Shown: positions 15,649-27,234, counted from the stretch's first letter. The stretch: DNA of 35,110 nt from an uncultured Prevotella sp. (GCA_900315525.1 OMZO01000024.1:1-35110); one strand, 5' to 3'. Notes: a model not told the origin generated them from the letters alone. Made by a program: numbers and translations.

Positions 15649-16830
15649 TTATTTGATCGAGAACTTGTAGGCAGCACGGCTATAGTATTTCTCGCCGGGG
15701 TTGAGCCTTGCCTGTACCCATTCAGGCTTGTTGGGAGAGTCGGGATACTTCTGGCTCTCCAGGCAGATGCTGACATGCTTGGGGTAGGTGAGACCGTGCT
15801 TGCGGGCGATTTTCGCATCAGGACCAATGCCCTGGAAATTACCACTATAGACCTGAACGCCCGGTTCGTTGGTGTACATCTCCATGAAGATGCCCGTCTT
15901 TGGCGAATAGAGGCTTGCACAAACCTGTGTGTCGTCGCCCTTGCCGTCCTTATAGGTGTTCAGGCACCAGTTGTGGTCGTAACCTGTGGCATTCTGAATC
16001 TGGTCGTATTCTGAGTGGATGCTGTCACCTACGGCGTGTGGCGTGCGGAAGTCCATTGGCGTACCCTCAACCGATCTGATCTCTCCTGTAGGAATGTAGA
16101 GCTTGTCGCTGGGGGTGAAGTTGTCGGCATTCACATAAAGCACCATGTCATAACCAGGCTGTGTGAAATCACCGCTCAGGTTATAATAGTTGTGGTTGGT
16201 CTGGTTGATGATGGTTGGCTTGGTCGTCTCAGCCTCCCAGATCATGTCGAGCATGTTGTCGCTGGTAACCTTATAGGTCGTTACGGCCATGATCTTTCCA
16301 GGGAAACCGTTCTCACCGTCAGCAGCAACAATCGTCAGTTTCAGGATGGAATCGCCAATCTGTTCAGCTTCATAGACCTGATGCATCCAGCCCGAGTTGC
16401 CACCACCATGCAGGCAGTTGGGACCATCGTTGCGTTTCAGCTGATACTCTGTCTCGTCGAGGGTGAACTTCGCATTCTTGATGCGGTTAGCATAACGACC
16501 GACACTTGAACCGTAGTCGCTGGGCGTGTTGATCGTATCAGCATACTGGGCAATGTTGTCAAAGCCGAGCACGACATCAGTCGGCTTACCGTCTTTGTCG
16601 GGAACGCAGAGCGATACCACACGACCACCATAGTTGGTGATGCACACTTCCATGCCGTTGGCATTCTTCAGGGTATAAAGCTTCACGGGCTTCCCCTGAA
16701 TCGTGGTGTCAAACTTGGCAGGGTCGAGACCCGAAACCGTCAACTGTGGTCCTTTCTGACCGCCAGCACAAGCTGTGAGCATTAATGCTGCTGCACTAAG
16801 ACCCATCAAAGATGCTTTCAGTACTTTCAT
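15649..16830 (-). CDS. galM: Aldose 1-epimerase, lipoprotein (periplasmic mutarotase)
   Basis: A 393-aa aldose 1-epimerase with a lipoprotein signal: the hydrophobic stretch ends in LMLTAC, giving a lipid-modified Cys at residue 21. Mutarotase motifs are NDGPNCLHGGGNSG, INQTNHNYYNLSG (active-site His) and VSICLESQKYPDSPN (catalytic Glu). It would equilibrate sugar anomers in the periplasm before uptake by the SSS symporter encoded next. It is the first gene of the arabinose operon, 30 nt ahead of the symporter, and its upstream region holds the candidate promoter and operator. Confidence 0.93.
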   Translation of the reverse strand: MKVLKASLMGLSAAALMLTACAGGQKGPQLTVSGLDPAKFDTTIQGKPVKLYTLKNANGMEVCITNYGGRVVSLCVPDKDGKPTDVVLGFDNIAQYADTINTPSDYGSSVGRYANRIKNAKFTLDETEYQLKRNDGPNCLHGGGNSGWMHQVYEAEQIGDSILKLTIVAADGENGFPGKIMAVTTYKVTSDNMLDMIWEAETTKPTIINQTNHNYYNLSGDFTQPGYDMVLYVNADNFTPSDKLYIPTGEIRSVEGTPMDFRTPHAVGDSIHSEYDQIQNATGYDHNWCLNTYKDGKGDDTQVCASLYSPKTGIFMEMYTNEPGVQVYSGNFQGIGPDAKIARKHGLTYPKHVSICLESQKYPDSPNKPEWVQARLNPGEKYYSRAAYKFSIK

Positions 16831-16879
16831 TTTTTCACTTGTTTTAAGTTCGTTATTTTGTGTAATTATCTATTTTGGG

Positions 16880-16891
16880 TGTAAATTTACA
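16880..16891. promoter_or_regulatory. Candidate operator (perfect palindrome) of the arabinose operon
   Basis: TGTAAATTTACA is a perfect 12-bp palindrome 50 nt before the first gene. It overlaps the predicted -7 element. TGTAA half-sites recur at 16860-16865 and in the galK terminator (16942-16956). It is a plausible site for the NUDIX regulator; the assignment is inference. Confidence 0.5.
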
Positions 16892-16911
16892 ACTTATTTT
16901 TGAATTTGCAA
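16882..16911 (-). promoter_or_regulatory. Candidate promoter of the arabinose operon
   Basis: On the minus strand TTG (16909-16911) lies 19 nt from TAAATTTA (16882-16889), which matches TAnnTTTG at seven of eight positions. The -7 box sits inside the palindrome, so binding there would block initiation. Confidence 0.45.
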
Positions 16912-16923
16912 GCAAAATAGACA

Positions 16924-16964
16924 TAAAAAATAGCGGTAAAGTGTAATTTTTACACCTTACCGCT
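16924..16964 (-). terminator. Terminator of the galactose operon (after galK)
   Basis: A 15-bp stem (16932-16946 with 16950-16964, one mismatch) with a 3-nt loop. On the minus strand it is followed by a T run at 16924-16930. It separates the galactose operon from the arabinose operon. Confidence 0.9.
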
Positions 16965-17014
16965 AATATTTAACCTTTATAAACACACAAAGCGGTGTTT
17001 ATGCCGATTCAGAG

Positions 17015-18178
17015 TTAGCAAATCTTACGTGAACCGTCGCCGATGACAACATCATAGACTTTAGGCTCATGACCGTATTTTGCATTGAATTTCTTCTTGG
17101 CGTCTTCAACGAACTTCTTGTAAAGGTCATTGCGTACCAGATTGATGGTACAACCACCGAAACCGCCACCCATGATGCGAGAACCAGTCACACCATTCTC
17201 TTTGGCAATCTCGTTCAGGTAGTCGAGTTCCTCACAGCTCACCTCATAGTCCTTTGACAGACCTTCGTGTGTCTGATACATCAGCTCGCCAACTTTCTCG
17301 TAGTCGCCTTCGTTGAGGGCGTCGCAAACGGCCAGTACACGGTCTTTCTCACCGAGTACGAACTTAGCACGCTTGTAGTCTTCCTCGCCGACCTCGGCAC
17401 GAACCTCGTCGAGTTGTTCCCATGTGCAGTCGCGGAGTGTCTCGTACTTGCCTTCCGGATGCTTGGCGGCAATGTGCTTCACCACGTTCTCGCATGAGTT
17501 GCGACGATCGTTATAAGGCGAACCTGCCAATTGGTGCTTCACGACAGAGTCGAGCAGTACAAGGCGGTAGCCGTCTGGTTTGAAGGGGAAGTACTCGAAC
17601 TCACGGCTGCGGCAGTCAAGGCGCATCAGGCAGCCAGCCTTGCCAAAGACAGAGGCGAACTGGTCCATGATGCCACAGTTCACACCACAGTAGTTGTGCT
17701 CAGTAGCCTGTCCGGCAAGTACCATATCCCACTGAGAGACTTTGTTCTCACCGAAGATATCGTTCAAGCCACAAGCGAAACAACTCTCCATGGCAGCTGA
17801 AGAAGACATGCCGGCACCAAGGGGAACATCACCAGCAAATGCGATATTAAAACCTTTAACGGGTACTCCCAACTTCTTCATTTCTAATGAGATACCATAG
17901 ATGTATCGTGCCCATGAAGCCTTAGGGCCTTTCGGGTCGCTGAGCTTGAAGTCCACACGATCCTTCAGGTCGATTGCATAAGCCATGACGGTATCTTCAG
18001 TACCGTTAGCCCTCATCTCGGCCATGACGCCCTTATCAACAGCGCCTGGGAATACGAAGCCACCATTATAGTCGGTGTGCTCGCCAATGAGGTTGATACG
18101 TCCAGGAGATGCATATACATTACCTGTCTTTCCGTCAAAATGCTTGATGAAACGGCTTCTTACAAATTCAATGTCCAT
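17015..18178 (-). CDS. galK: Galactokinase
   Basis: A 387-aa GHMP kinase making galactose-1-phosphate. The galactokinase signature SPGRINLIGEHTDYNGG is at residues 24-40, the ATP-binding PLGAGMSSSAAM at 119-130, the catalytic base D172 in CGIMDQFASVFG, and the third motif GGGFGGCTINLV near the C-terminus. Length is typical. It follows gluP by 32 nt and ends the operon before a strong terminator. Confidence 0.97.
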   Translation of the reverse strand: MDIEFVRSRFIKHFDGKTGNVYASPGRINLIGEHTDYNGGFVFPGAVDKGVMAEMRANGTEDTVMAYAIDLKDRVDFKLSDPKGPKASWARYIYGISLEMKKLGVPVKGFNIAFAGDVPLGAGMSSSAAMESCFACGLNDIFGENKVSQWDMVLAGQATEHNYCGVNCGIMDQFASVFGKAGCLMRLDCRSREFEYFPFKPDGYRLVLLDSVVKHQLAGSPYNDRRNSCENVVKHIAAKHPEGKYETLRDCTWEQLDEVRAEVGEEDYKRAKFVLGEKDRVLAVCDALNEGDYEKVGELMYQTHEGLSKDYEVSCEELDYLNEIAKENGVTGSRIMGGGFGGCTINLVRNDLYKKFVEDAKKKFNAKYGHEPKVYDVVIGDGSRKIC

Positions 18179-18210
18179 AATTCAAATATAGTTATAAAGG
18201 GATTAGAGTA

Positions 18211-19521
18211 TTAGTCGACGGGGATGTCTTTGTTCACGTTCTTGCAGCCGATCAGGGCATAATAGAACATATAAGCCATAGCGAGCAGATAGATGAAGTA
18301 GCTCGGCATATAGCCCATGACGTCTGCGAAGAAATTCTGTACGACGGGCAGTACACCACCACCTACAACCATCATCATGAAGATACCAGAGGCCTGTGCG
18401 GTATATTTGCCCAGTCCTTCTGTTGCGAGGTTGAAGATAGAAGCCCACATCACAGATGTGCAGAGACCTACGAGCACGAGCAACATGGCACTCATCGGAA
18501 CTGTTGTCATCTCAATGCTGCCTTCGAGTATCTTTACCAACGGCATGGTCACGGTGACGTCCTTCGGTGTCAGGATGGCTGCGATGATGAGAAGCATGCC
18601 GATAAACGTCGTGCAGAGCATCATCTGGCGTGAAGACACCTTAGCGGCAATAGCACTTGAGATAAGACGACCGACCAGCATCAGCAGCCAGTACATCGCA
18701 GCTACAGCACCACCGATCGTGGCTGCATTGGCAAGCAGGCCTGCACCCTTCTCAGAAGTATCTGAGAGGTAGAAGTTCAGACCGCCAGGGATACCGACCT
18801 CAACACCTACATATACGAAGATGGCGATGACGCCAAGCAGGCAGTGACGGAAAGCCCAGGGAGAATGCTCGAAGACGGTATCTGCAGTAACCTTACCCAT
18901 CTCTGGATCCTGAATGGGGATGAAGAGCAGGGCTATGAAGGCTGCTGCGAAGACGGTCATGGCGATGTACATCACCAGGTTCACGTCGGCCATCTGGGTA
19001 GAGGCAGTCACAGTACCGATCAGCGCACCGACGAGCATCGGAGTCATGGTACCGGAAAGTGAATTCAGTGTACCACCGATCATGTTCAACTGGTTACCGC
19101 GGTTACCACCGCCGCCAAGCAGGTTCAGCATCGGGTTTACAACGGTGTTCAGGATGCAGACGGCAAAACCTGAGATAAAGGCACCGAAGAGATAGATGCA
19201 GAAACCAGAGATACCTCCGGAAAATCCTGAGAGGAACTGGATCAGCACACCCACGAAACCTACGGCAATACCGATGAGAGCAGTTTTCTTGTAGCCAACC
19301 TTCGTCAGCATCTTACCTGCAGGAATACCCATGAACAGATAAGCGAAGAAATTCATGAAGTTACCCATGATTCCGAGAACGTTCGAACCGCCAATCTCGG
19401 GCTGGTTCTTCCAGATGACTCCGATAGGAGCACCAAGATTCGTTACAAACGAAATCATAGCATAGAGAAACATCATCGTAATGATTGCGATGATACTTCC
19501 ATTCTGTTTTTGATTACTCAT
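18211..19521 (-). CDS. gluP: Glucose/galactose MFS transporter (FHS family)
   Basis: A 436-aa major facilitator protein with about 12 membrane segments, of the fucose-galactose-glucose:H+ symporter group. Visible are MFLYAMISFVTNLGAPIG in TM1, FFAYLFMGIPAGKMLTKVGY in the TM2-loop region, and a Gly-rich cytoplasmic loop LLGGGGNRGNQLN. Between galM and galK it most likely imports galactose or glucose. Confidence 0.93.
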   Translation of the reverse strand: MSNQKQNGSIIAIITMMFLYAMISFVTNLGAPIGVIWKNQPEIGGSNVLGIMGNFMNFFAYLFMGIPAGKMLTKVGYKKTALIGIAVGFVGVLIQFLSGFSGGISGFCIYLFGAFISGFAVCILNTVVNPMLNLLGGGGNRGNQLNMIGGTLNSLSGTMTPMLVGALIGTVTASTQMADVNLVMYIAMTVFAAAFIALLFIPIQDPEMGKVTADTVFEHSPWAFRHCLLGVIAIFVYVGVEVGIPGGLNFYLSDTSEKGAGLLANAATIGGAVAAMYWLLMLVGRLISSAIAAKVSSRQMMLCTTFIGMLLIIAAILTPKDVTVTMPLVKILEGSIEMTTVPMSAMLLVLVGLCTSVMWASIFNLATEGLGKYTAQASGIFMMMVVGGGVLPVVQNFFADVMGYMPSYFIYLLAMAYMFYYALIGCKNVNKDIPVD

Positions 19522-19552
19522 AATAATATATAAGGTGAAATGGTTGATTCAC

Positions 19553-20644
19553 TTACTCCACTACGCCGAAACGATAGATGGTCTTCTGCTTGTAGCGCTG
19601 TCCGGGATTCAATACAACGCTGGGGAAATACGGACGGTTTGGCGTGTCGGGGAAGTGCTGAGCCTCGAAGCAGACTGCTGAACGGTATGGGAATGTGCAA
19701 CCATTAGCGCCCTTATAACCTGTTGCGTAGTTGGCTGTGTAGAGCTGCATGCCTGGCTCAGTGGTGTAAACCTCCATCGTACGACCACTCTTCGGGTCTG
19801 TGACTTTTGCTGCAAATGAAAGCTCGCCTTCTTCCTTCTTGTTCAGGACATAGTTGTGGTCGAAGCCCTTGCCGAACTTGATCTGCTCGTGGTCGGCATT
19901 GATATCCTGACCGAAGCTCTTCGGCTTGCGGAAGTCGAATGGTGTACCTTCAACCTTCAGGATTTCACCTGTTGGAATGGCTGTGGCATCAGTCGGCAGA
20001 TAGAAGTCCGCGTTGATCTCACAGATCTGGTCCTCGATAGTGGGAGTAGGATCTGCTGTTCCTGCCAGTGAGAAGAAGGCATGATGGGTCAGGTTGACAA
20101 TGGTCTTCTTGTTAGTGGTAGCCAGATACTCGATGACCAGCTCGTTCTCGTCGGTGAATGTAAACTCAACGGTTACATCAAGCTCGCCAGTGAAACCTTC
20201 CTCACCATATGATGAAATACGGTGCAGGGCTAAAGAACGAGGCCCCATCTGACGGGCATCCCAAACCTTGGCATTGAAGCCTACTGCACCACCATGAAGA
20301 TGGTTAGGACCGTCGTTGAGGGCCAACTGGTACTCTTTGCCGTTCAGCGTGAACTGACCCTTGCAGATGCGGTTACCCCAACGACCAATCAGTGTTGAGA
20401 GGTAGGGCTCATTGCCGCTTGTCAGTTGTTTGATACTGTCGTGACCTTGAATAACGTTGCCTACTTTGCCATCCTTGTCGGGCACCATGATAGCGCAGAT
20501 TGCACCACCGTAGTTACTGATTGCTACTTCGAAGCCTTTGCGGTTTCTGAGGATGTACAAATCGGTTTTTTTACCATGAATAGTGGCCTGAAAGTTTTCT
20601 CTTTTCAGACCGCACAGATTCGCTGTTTCTGTTGTGTTCGCCAT
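19553..20644 (-). CDS. galM: Aldose 1-epimerase, cytosolic
   Basis: A 363-aa mutarotase without a signal peptide, so cytosolic, unlike the lipoprotein copy in the arabinose operon. Motifs are LNDGPNHLHGGAVG, VNLTHHAFFSLAG (active-site His 188) and AVCFEAQHFPDTPN (catalytic Glu 327). It would provide alpha-galactose to galactokinase. First gene of the galM-gluP-galK operon, 31 nt before gluP. Confidence 0.95.
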   Translation of the reverse strand: MANTTETANLCGLKRENFQATIHGKKTDLYILRNRKGFEVAISNYGGAICAIMVPDKDGKVGNVIQGHDSIKQLTSGNEPYLSTLIGRWGNRICKGQFTLNGKEYQLALNDGPNHLHGGAVGFNAKVWDARQMGPRSLALHRISSYGEEGFTGELDVTVEFTFTDENELVIEYLATTNKKTIVNLTHHAFFSLAGTADPTPTIEDQICEINADFYLPTDATAIPTGEILKVEGTPFDFRKPKSFGQDINADHEQIKFGKGFDHNYVLNKKEEGELSFAAKVTDPKSGRTMEVYTTEPGMQLYTANYATGYKGANGCTFPYRSAVCFEAQHFPDTPNRPYFPSVVLNPGQRYKQKTIYRFGVVE

Positions 20645-20665
20645 ATTGATAATGTTTTAAGTTAT

Positions 20666-20696
20666 GGATTTTTTGCAAAGTAACAGAAAAAAATCC
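20666..20696 (-). promoter_or_regulatory. Candidate promoter region of the galactose operon
   Basis: TTACTTTG on the minus strand (20676-20683) matches TAnnTTTG with one mismatch. It is framed by a GGATTTTTT/AAAAAATCC inverted repeat (20666-20674 and 20688-20696), which might be an operator or hairpin. No clear -33 element is seen. Confidence 0.35.
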
Positions 20697-20747
20697 AAAC
20701 AGACGAATTTAACAACGAAAAAAATGTTTCGGATGTATTAAAAAACG

Positions 20748-22061
20748 CTAAATGCAGTTTTTAAGGAAATCTGCAACGATATAACTGCTACCTCCAATGA
20801 ACACAAAGTCCTTTTCGTCTGCAGCATTTACAGCAGCCTCGTAGGCCGAATTCACATCGGGAAAACCCTTGCCTTTGATGCCGAAATTCTGCGCATAGAG
20901 ACACAGGACGTTCTCTGAGGCAGACCGTTTGTTGTTTGATTTTGTAAAATAATAGGTAGCCTCTTTCGGCAGGAGGGCCATCACGCCCTCGATGTCCTTG
21001 TCTTCTACCATGCCGAAGATGATGTGCATGTGCTTGCAGGGAACATTCTGCAACTGTCGGCTCAGCCATTCCCATCCGGCTACGTTGTGGCCGGTGTCGC
21101 AGATGGTCAAGGGTGCGTCCTTCACCTTCTGCCAGCGTCCCTTCAGTCCCGTCAGCTCACAGACGTTCTTGAAGGCGATTTTGACCTCTCTGTTCTGACA
21201 AGTCTGTTCTGGCTCGCAGATGACGGGATACATATAGCCTTGCTTCTCCAGTTGCCTGATGGCGCAAAGCACGGTGTTCGTATTCTTCTCCTGATAGTTG
21301 CCTGCGAGTTCACCTTCGATGATGCCGTAGTCTCGTGTCTGGTACAGCAGTCCTTTCTCTGTGGCGTCGCAGGCCGTCACTTCCTTATCCTCTTCTGCAA
21401 ACGTGATGGGGGCCTTTGCCTCTGCGGCTACGGCCTCGAACACCATTTTGGTTTCGGGAGTCGTCTCGCCAATGACAACAGGTACACCCTGCTTGATGAT
21501 ACCGGCCTTCTCCATCGCGATCTGTTCCAATGAGTTGCCCAGGAACTGCGTATGGTCGAGTCCGATATTGGTAATGACGGAGAGCACTGGGAAGATGATA
21601 TTGGTGCAGTCGAGTCGGCCGCCCATGCCTACTTCGATAACGGCGAAATCCACTTTCTTGTCGGCGAAGTACTTAAAAGCCATCGCCGTCACTACCTCGA
21701 AGAAAGAAGGGGAGAGGGGTTCGAAGAATCCCTTCTCCTTTTCCACGAAGTCGACGACGTAGTCTTCATCAATGGGTTGGCCATTGATACGGATACGCTC
21801 TGAGAAATCTACAAGATGCGGTGACGTGTAAAGTCCGACCTTGTAGCCGCACATCTGGAGGATGGCTGCCAGCGTGTGGGCGCAAGAGCCCTTTCCATTG
21901 GTGCCTGCCACGTGAATAGTGCGGTAGTTCTGATGTGGATGATTGAAATGATCATCCAGTTTCAGGGTGTTTACAAGACCTTCCTTATAGCCTGAAGCGC
22001 CCTGTTTCTCAAACATGGGCATCTGGCCGTAGAGATATTCACACGTCTCCTTGTAGTTCAT
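20748..22061 (-). CDS. folC: Bifunctional folylpolyglutamate synthase / dihydrofolate synthase
   Basis: A 437-aa ligase of the Mur ligase fold that adds glutamate to dihydropteroate and folates. The P-loop HVAGTNGKGSCAHTLA is at residues ~50-65, followed by GLYTSPHLVDFSERIRING, VGMGGRLDCTN and GLDHTQFLGNSLEQIAMEKAG. The C-terminal domain has TICDTGHNVAGWEWL. Length and order are those of FolC. It follows dnaJ by 9 nt and is the last gene of grpE-dnaJ-folC. Confidence 0.96.
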   Translation of the reverse strand: MNYKETCEYLYGQMPMFEKQGASGYKEGLVNTLKLDDHFNHPHQNYRTIHVAGTNGKGSCAHTLAAILQMCGYKVGLYTSPHLVDFSERIRINGQPIDEDYVVDFVEKEKGFFEPLSPSFFEVVTAMAFKYFADKKVDFAVIEVGMGGRLDCTNIIFPVLSVITNIGLDHTQFLGNSLEQIAMEKAGIIKQGVPVVIGETTPETKMVFEAVAAEAKAPITFAEEDKEVTACDATEKGLLYQTRDYGIIEGELAGNYQEKNTNTVLCAIRQLEKQGYMYPVICEPEQTCQNREVKIAFKNVCELTGLKGRWQKVKDAPLTICDTGHNVAGWEWLSRQLQNVPCKHMHIIFGMVEDKDIEGVMALLPKEATYYFTKSNNKRSASENVLCLYAQNFGIKGKGFPDVNSAYEAAVNAADEKDFVFIGGSSYIVADFLKNCI

Positions 22062-22070
22062 GCGTCAGTA

Positions 22071-23231
22071 TCAGTTAAAATAGTTCTTAAAGCGCTGGAA
22101 GATAGAGTCGCGTGTCTGCTTGTCGCCCTTGAAGTTGTCGCTGTCGCGGAACTGCTCAATGGCTTGTTTTTCTTCACGACTGAGTGTGCGTGGCACATAG
22201 ACGCTGATGTTCACCACCAGATCGCCTTTTCCTGAACCATAGCCTTGTACGGCGGGGAGACCTTTGCCGCGCAGTCTCATCGTCTTGCCTGGCTGTGTAC
22301 CGTTTTCAAGTTTCACCTTGAGTTTTGTGCCCTCGATGGTTGGAATCTCCACCTCACCGCCAAGAGCTGCTGTCGGGAAGTCGAGCAATAGGTTGTATAT
22401 CAGGTCGTTGCCGTCGCGAACGAAGGTGTCGTGTGATTCTTCTTCAATGAACACCTGGATATCACCGTTCACGCCGTTATGCTGGCCGGCATTACCTTTG
22501 CCTGGCACATTGACAACCATTCCTTCTGCAACACCAGCGGGGATGTTGATCTCCACCACTTCCTCGCCTTTCTTGATACCTGTGCCACCGCATTCGTGAC
22601 ACTTGTTCTTGATGACCTGACCTTCACCGCCGCATACAGGGCATACGCTCTGTTGCTGCATCATACCGAAGATGCTTTGGGTGGTATGGGTAATGACACC
22701 TGTACCATGACAGGTCTGACAAGTCTCCTTCCCGCTACCGTCTTCAGCACCAGAACCGTGACAATGCTCGCAAGGCACGTCTTTGCGCACCTTGAATTTC
22801 TTGGTGACGCCCGTGTTGATCTCCTCCAGCGTGAGCTTCACCTTCAGTCGTAGGTCACTACCGCGGTGCTGCTGTGGACGGCGCTGGCCGCCGAAGCCGC
22901 CGAAACCGTGCCCGCCGAAGATATCGCCGAACATCGAGAAGATGTCGTCCATGTTCATCGAAGTGCCGCCGAAGCCGCCGAAACCACCGAAGCCTCCACC
23001 ACCCATCGGGCCGTCGAAGCCAAACTGGTCGTATTGCTGACGGGTCTTAGGATCGTGGAGAATATTGTAGGCCTCTGCGGCCTCCTTGAATTTCTCCTCG
23101 GCTTCTTTGTCGCCGGGGTTACGGTCGGGGTGATACTTGATGGCTATCTTTCGATAGGCCTTCTTGATCTCGTCCTCTGAGGCGCTCTTGTCAACGCCCA
23201 GCACCTCATAGTAGTCGCGTTTCTGTGCCAT
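22071..23231 (-). CDS. dnaJ: Chaperone DnaJ (Hsp40)
   Basis: A 386-aa type I J-protein, co-chaperone of DnaK. J domain at residues ~5-70 with HPD at 34-36; Gly/Phe-rich region ~75-115; four zinc-binding CxxCxGxG repeats ([32 protein letters not shown]); then the C-terminal client-binding domains. Starts 1 nt after the grpE stop. Confidence 0.98.
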   Translation of the reverse strand: MAQKRDYYEVLGVDKSASEDEIKKAYRKIAIKYHPDRNPGDKEAEEKFKEAAEAYNILHDPKTRQQYDQFGFDGPMGGGGFGGFGGFGGTSMNMDDIFSMFGDIFGGHGFGGFGGQRRPQQHRGSDLRLKVKLTLEEINTGVTKKFKVRKDVPCEHCHGSGAEDGSGKETCQTCHGTGVITHTTQSIFGMMQQQSVCPVCGGEGQVIKNKCHECGGTGIKKGEEVVEINIPAGVAEGMVVNVPGKGNAGQHNGVNGDIQVFIEEESHDTFVRDGNDLIYNLLLDFPTAALGGEVEIPTIEGTKLKVKLENGTQPGKTMRLRGKGLPAVQGYGSGKGDLVVNISVYVPRTLSREEKQAIEQFRDSDNFKGDKQTRDSIFQRFKNYFN

Positions 23232-23232
23232 A

Positions 23233-23808
23233 TTATTGTCCTACTGCCACTTTTGCGTGGCGGATTACTTTGTCATTTAGTTTATATCCTTGTTGCAGGC
23301 AGTCGATCACCTTGCCTTTCTTGTCGTCGCCCATGCCTGGTACCATTGCTACTGCTTCGTGAACGTCGGTGTCGAAGTCTGCATTCTCTGTCTCGATCTT
23401 ACTGACGCCTTGTGCCTCGAGTGTCTTCATGAACTTCTGGTGAATCAGTGACATTCCTTCGCGGAGTACCTCTGGATCGTCGGTCTTGGCACCGTTTTCG
23501 ATGGCGCGCTCCATGTCGTCGATGATAGGCAGGATAGCCGTGATCACCTTCTCGCCGCCATTGAGGATCAGTTCTGCACGCTCTTTCAGGGTGCGTTTGC
23601 GATAGTTCTCAAACTCTGCCACTGAGCGCAGCCATTTGTCTTTCAGGTCGGCAATCTCTTCTTGTGCTTTTTCCAGCGGGTCTTTTTCTTCTTCAGAAGT
23701 CTCTTCGCTGTTCACTTCTTCTTTTTCTTCTGCCTCTTTGGCAGTTTCGTCAACGGGAGCTTCGTTCTGTGTCTCCTCGTCTTTGATCTCAATATCTTTT
23801 TCTGTCAT
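23233..23808 (-). CDS. grpE: Nucleotide exchange factor GrpE
   Basis: A 191-aa DnaK nucleotide exchange factor. Residues ~1-45 are an acidic, low-complexity Glu-rich extension, followed by the long coiled coil ([20 protein letters not shown]) and the C-terminal beta domain with [11 protein letters not shown] and [21 protein letters not shown], which are diagnostic. Followed immediately by dnaJ; dnaK is not in this window. Confidence 0.97.
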   Translation of the reverse strand: MTEKDIEIKDEETQNEAPVDETAKEAEEKEEVNSEETSEEEKDPLEKAQEEIADLKDKWLRSVAEFENYRKRTLKERAELILNGGEKVITAILPIIDDMERAIENGAKTDDPEVLREGMSLIHQKFMKTLEAQGVSKIETENADFDTDVHEAVAMVPGMGDDKKGKVIDCLQQGYKLNDKVIRHAKVAVGQ

Positions 23809-23857
23809 AATAGCGTTGTTTAAAGTTCTACTCTCACATCAGCAAAAATCGTGCCGA

Positions 23858-25474
<1,617 letters not shown>

Positions 25475-25505
25475 TTACTTATACCTTATTAATTATTTCG
25501 GGCTG

Positions 25506-25537
25506 CAAAGGTACAAAAATAAAATGAGACTTCCAAA
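25506..25537 (-). promoter_or_regulatory. Promoter of the ABC-F gene
   Basis: On the minus strand TTTG (25534-25537) is spaced 20 nt from TACCTTTG (25506-25513). This is a strong TAnnTTTG-type promoter that gives a leader of about 30 nt. The -33 box overlaps the end of hisB. Confidence 0.7.
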
Positions 25538-25541
25538 TTTT

Positions 25542-26615
25542 CTACAACATTCCTTTTGTCGAAGGCAGTTCGTAGTGGTAGATATCTCGGCGAACGGCCA
25601 TTTTCAGAGCTCGTGCCAGTGCCTTGAAGATGCCTTCGATCTTGTGATGTTCGTTCTGTCCTTCGGCCTTGATGTTGAGGTTCATCTTGGCAGCGTCGCT
25701 GAGTGACTTGAAGAAATGTAAGAACATTTCAGTAGGCATCTCGCCGATCTTCTCGCGCTTGAAGTCTGCATCCCATACAAGCCAGGGACGGCCGCCGAAG
25801 TCGAGACACACCTGACAGAGACAGTCGTCCATCGGCAGGCAGTAACCATAGCGCTCGATGCCGCGTTTGTCACCCAGAGCCTGAAGGATGCACTCGCCGA
25901 GGGCGATGGCCGTATCCTCGATGGTGTGATGCTCGTCCACCTCCAGATCGCCCTTCGTGTGAATCATGAGGTCCATCATGCCGTGCTTGCCGATCTGTTC
26001 CAACATGTGGTCGAAGAAGCCTAAGCCGGTGCTGATGTCGCACTTACCTGTGCCGTCAAGATTCACCTTGATATGAATGTCTGTCTCTTTCGTCGTGCGC
26101 TTCACCTCTGCGATGCGCTCGCCTGCGAAGAGTAGTTCTGTGATTTTATTCCAAGTGATACCTTCGTCGCTTAGAATCAGTGATTTGCAACCGATGTTTC
26201 GAGCAAAGGTTCGGTCTGTCTCGCGGTCTCCGATCACGTAACTGTTGGCGATGTCGTAGTCAGGGTTGTCGATGTATTTCTGCACGAGTCCTGTGTTGGG
26301 CTTGCGGGTCGGCGCATTGTCCTCCGGGAAGTGTGGGTCGATGAGTATCTCGTCGAAAGTGATGCCTTCGCCCTCGAGGGTCTGCAGGATGAAGTTGTGT
26401 ACGGGCCAGAAGGTGTCTTCAGGGAAACTGTCTGTGCCCAATCCGTCCTGATTGCTCACTATGACGAATTCAAAGTCTAGTTTCTCGCGAATGAAGGCGA
26501 GGTTGCGGATGGCGCCCTTTACGAACTTCAGTTTCTCAAAGCTGTCGATCTGCTCGTCGGCAGGCTCCTCTATCAGGGTGCCGTCACGGTCTATAAACAA
26601 TAGCCTTTTCTTCAT
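25542..26615 (-). CDS. hisB: Bifunctional histidinol-phosphatase / imidazoleglycerol-phosphate dehydratase
   Basis: A 357-aa fusion for two steps of histidine synthesis. The N-terminal HAD phosphatase (~1-165) has the DxD nucleophile motif [12 protein letters not shown] with D9 and D11, and [17 protein letters not shown]. The C-terminal dehydratase (~168-357) has [17 protein letters not shown] and [17 protein letters not shown], with metal-binding His residues. No other his genes lie in the window. Its start overlaps the end of the upstream membrane-protein gene by 32 nt in another frame, which implies coupling. Confidence 0.97.
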   Translation of the reverse strand: MKKRLLFIDRDGTLIEEPADEQIDSFEKLKFVKGAIRNLAFIREKLDFEFVIVSNQDGLGTDSFPEDTFWPVHNFILQTLEGEGITFDEILIDPHFPEDNAPTRKPNTGLVQKYIDNPDYDIANSYVIGDRETDRTFARNIGCKSLILSDEGITWNKITELLFAGERIAEVKRTTKETDIHIKVNLDGTGKCDISTGLGFFDHMLEQIGKHGMMDLMIHTKGDLEVDEHHTIEDTAIALGECILQALGDKRGIERYGYCLPMDDCLCQVCLDFGGRPWLVWDADFKREKIGEMPTEMFLHFFKSLSDAAKMNLNIKAEGQNEHHKIEGIFKALARALKMAVRRDIYHYELPSTKGML

Positions 26616-27234
26616 TGTTAATATGCTTCTTTGTGTTAAATTCTTTCCTTTCTATTTCTCGCTGGGCAATAGAGCCGCGTAACATGTAGGTCGGGCCGAT
26701 GAACGTCAGCCACACATAGGCCTGGATAAAACCTGCCAGGAGGAACACGCCGATGGTCAGCCATCTGACGTATTCAGGCATGCCGCTGGGGTCACCGTTG
26801 ATCACGCCCATCTGTGATTGCCAGTTGGCAGCCATCATGATGAATGTAGGCAGACAGGTCAGCATCGCCAGGACTGATACCACGAAGAGGCAGAAGATAC
26901 CTACCAGCAGTACCATTCCCAGATGACGCAGCCATAGACGTGGCTTGATTTCCGCTTTCTGCAGCAACTGGCGCTTGTGTAGCCGCCACGAGGCCGTATA
27001 GAGTAGCAGCACGACGGATACCAGAGCCAGAGCGGCACCTGCCAGCAATAGGCTGGGGGATACCAATACCGGCAGGGCTGAGGCGGCTGCCGACAAGATG
27101 GCGAATACGATAGCCAAAGGCCACGTATAGCGGAATATCTGTCTGAATCCTGCTGCATAGAACTTATAGCCGTCGCGAATGCATGCCTGACTGCTGCGGC
27201 TCTTCAAAAGCGTAAACTCGTTGTCTTTTTCCAT
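26584..27234 (-). CDS. Uncharacterised four-helix membrane protein
   Basis: I do not recognise a named family. The 216-aa product has a short charged N-terminus and four hydrophobic segments at about 38-57, 60-82, 104-133 and 157-180, with a basic loop after the second ([19 protein letters not shown]) and a hydrophilic basic tail. It is probably an inner-membrane protein. Its last 32 nt overlap the hisB start out of frame, and a TAnnTTTG element precedes it, so it probably leads a two-gene unit with hisB. Why a membrane protein is coupled to hisB is not evident. Confidence 0.75.
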   Translation of the reverse strand: MEKDNEFTLLKSRSSQACIRDGYKFYAAGFRQIFRYTWPLAIVFAILSAAASALPVLVSPSLLLAGAALALVSVVLLLYTASWRLHKRQLLQKAEIKPRLWLRHLGMVLLVGIFCLFVVSVLAMLTCLPTFIMMAANWQSQMGVINGDPSGMPEYVRWLTIGVFLLAGFIQAYVWLTFIGPTYMLRGSIAQREIERKEFNTKKHINNEEKAIVYRP

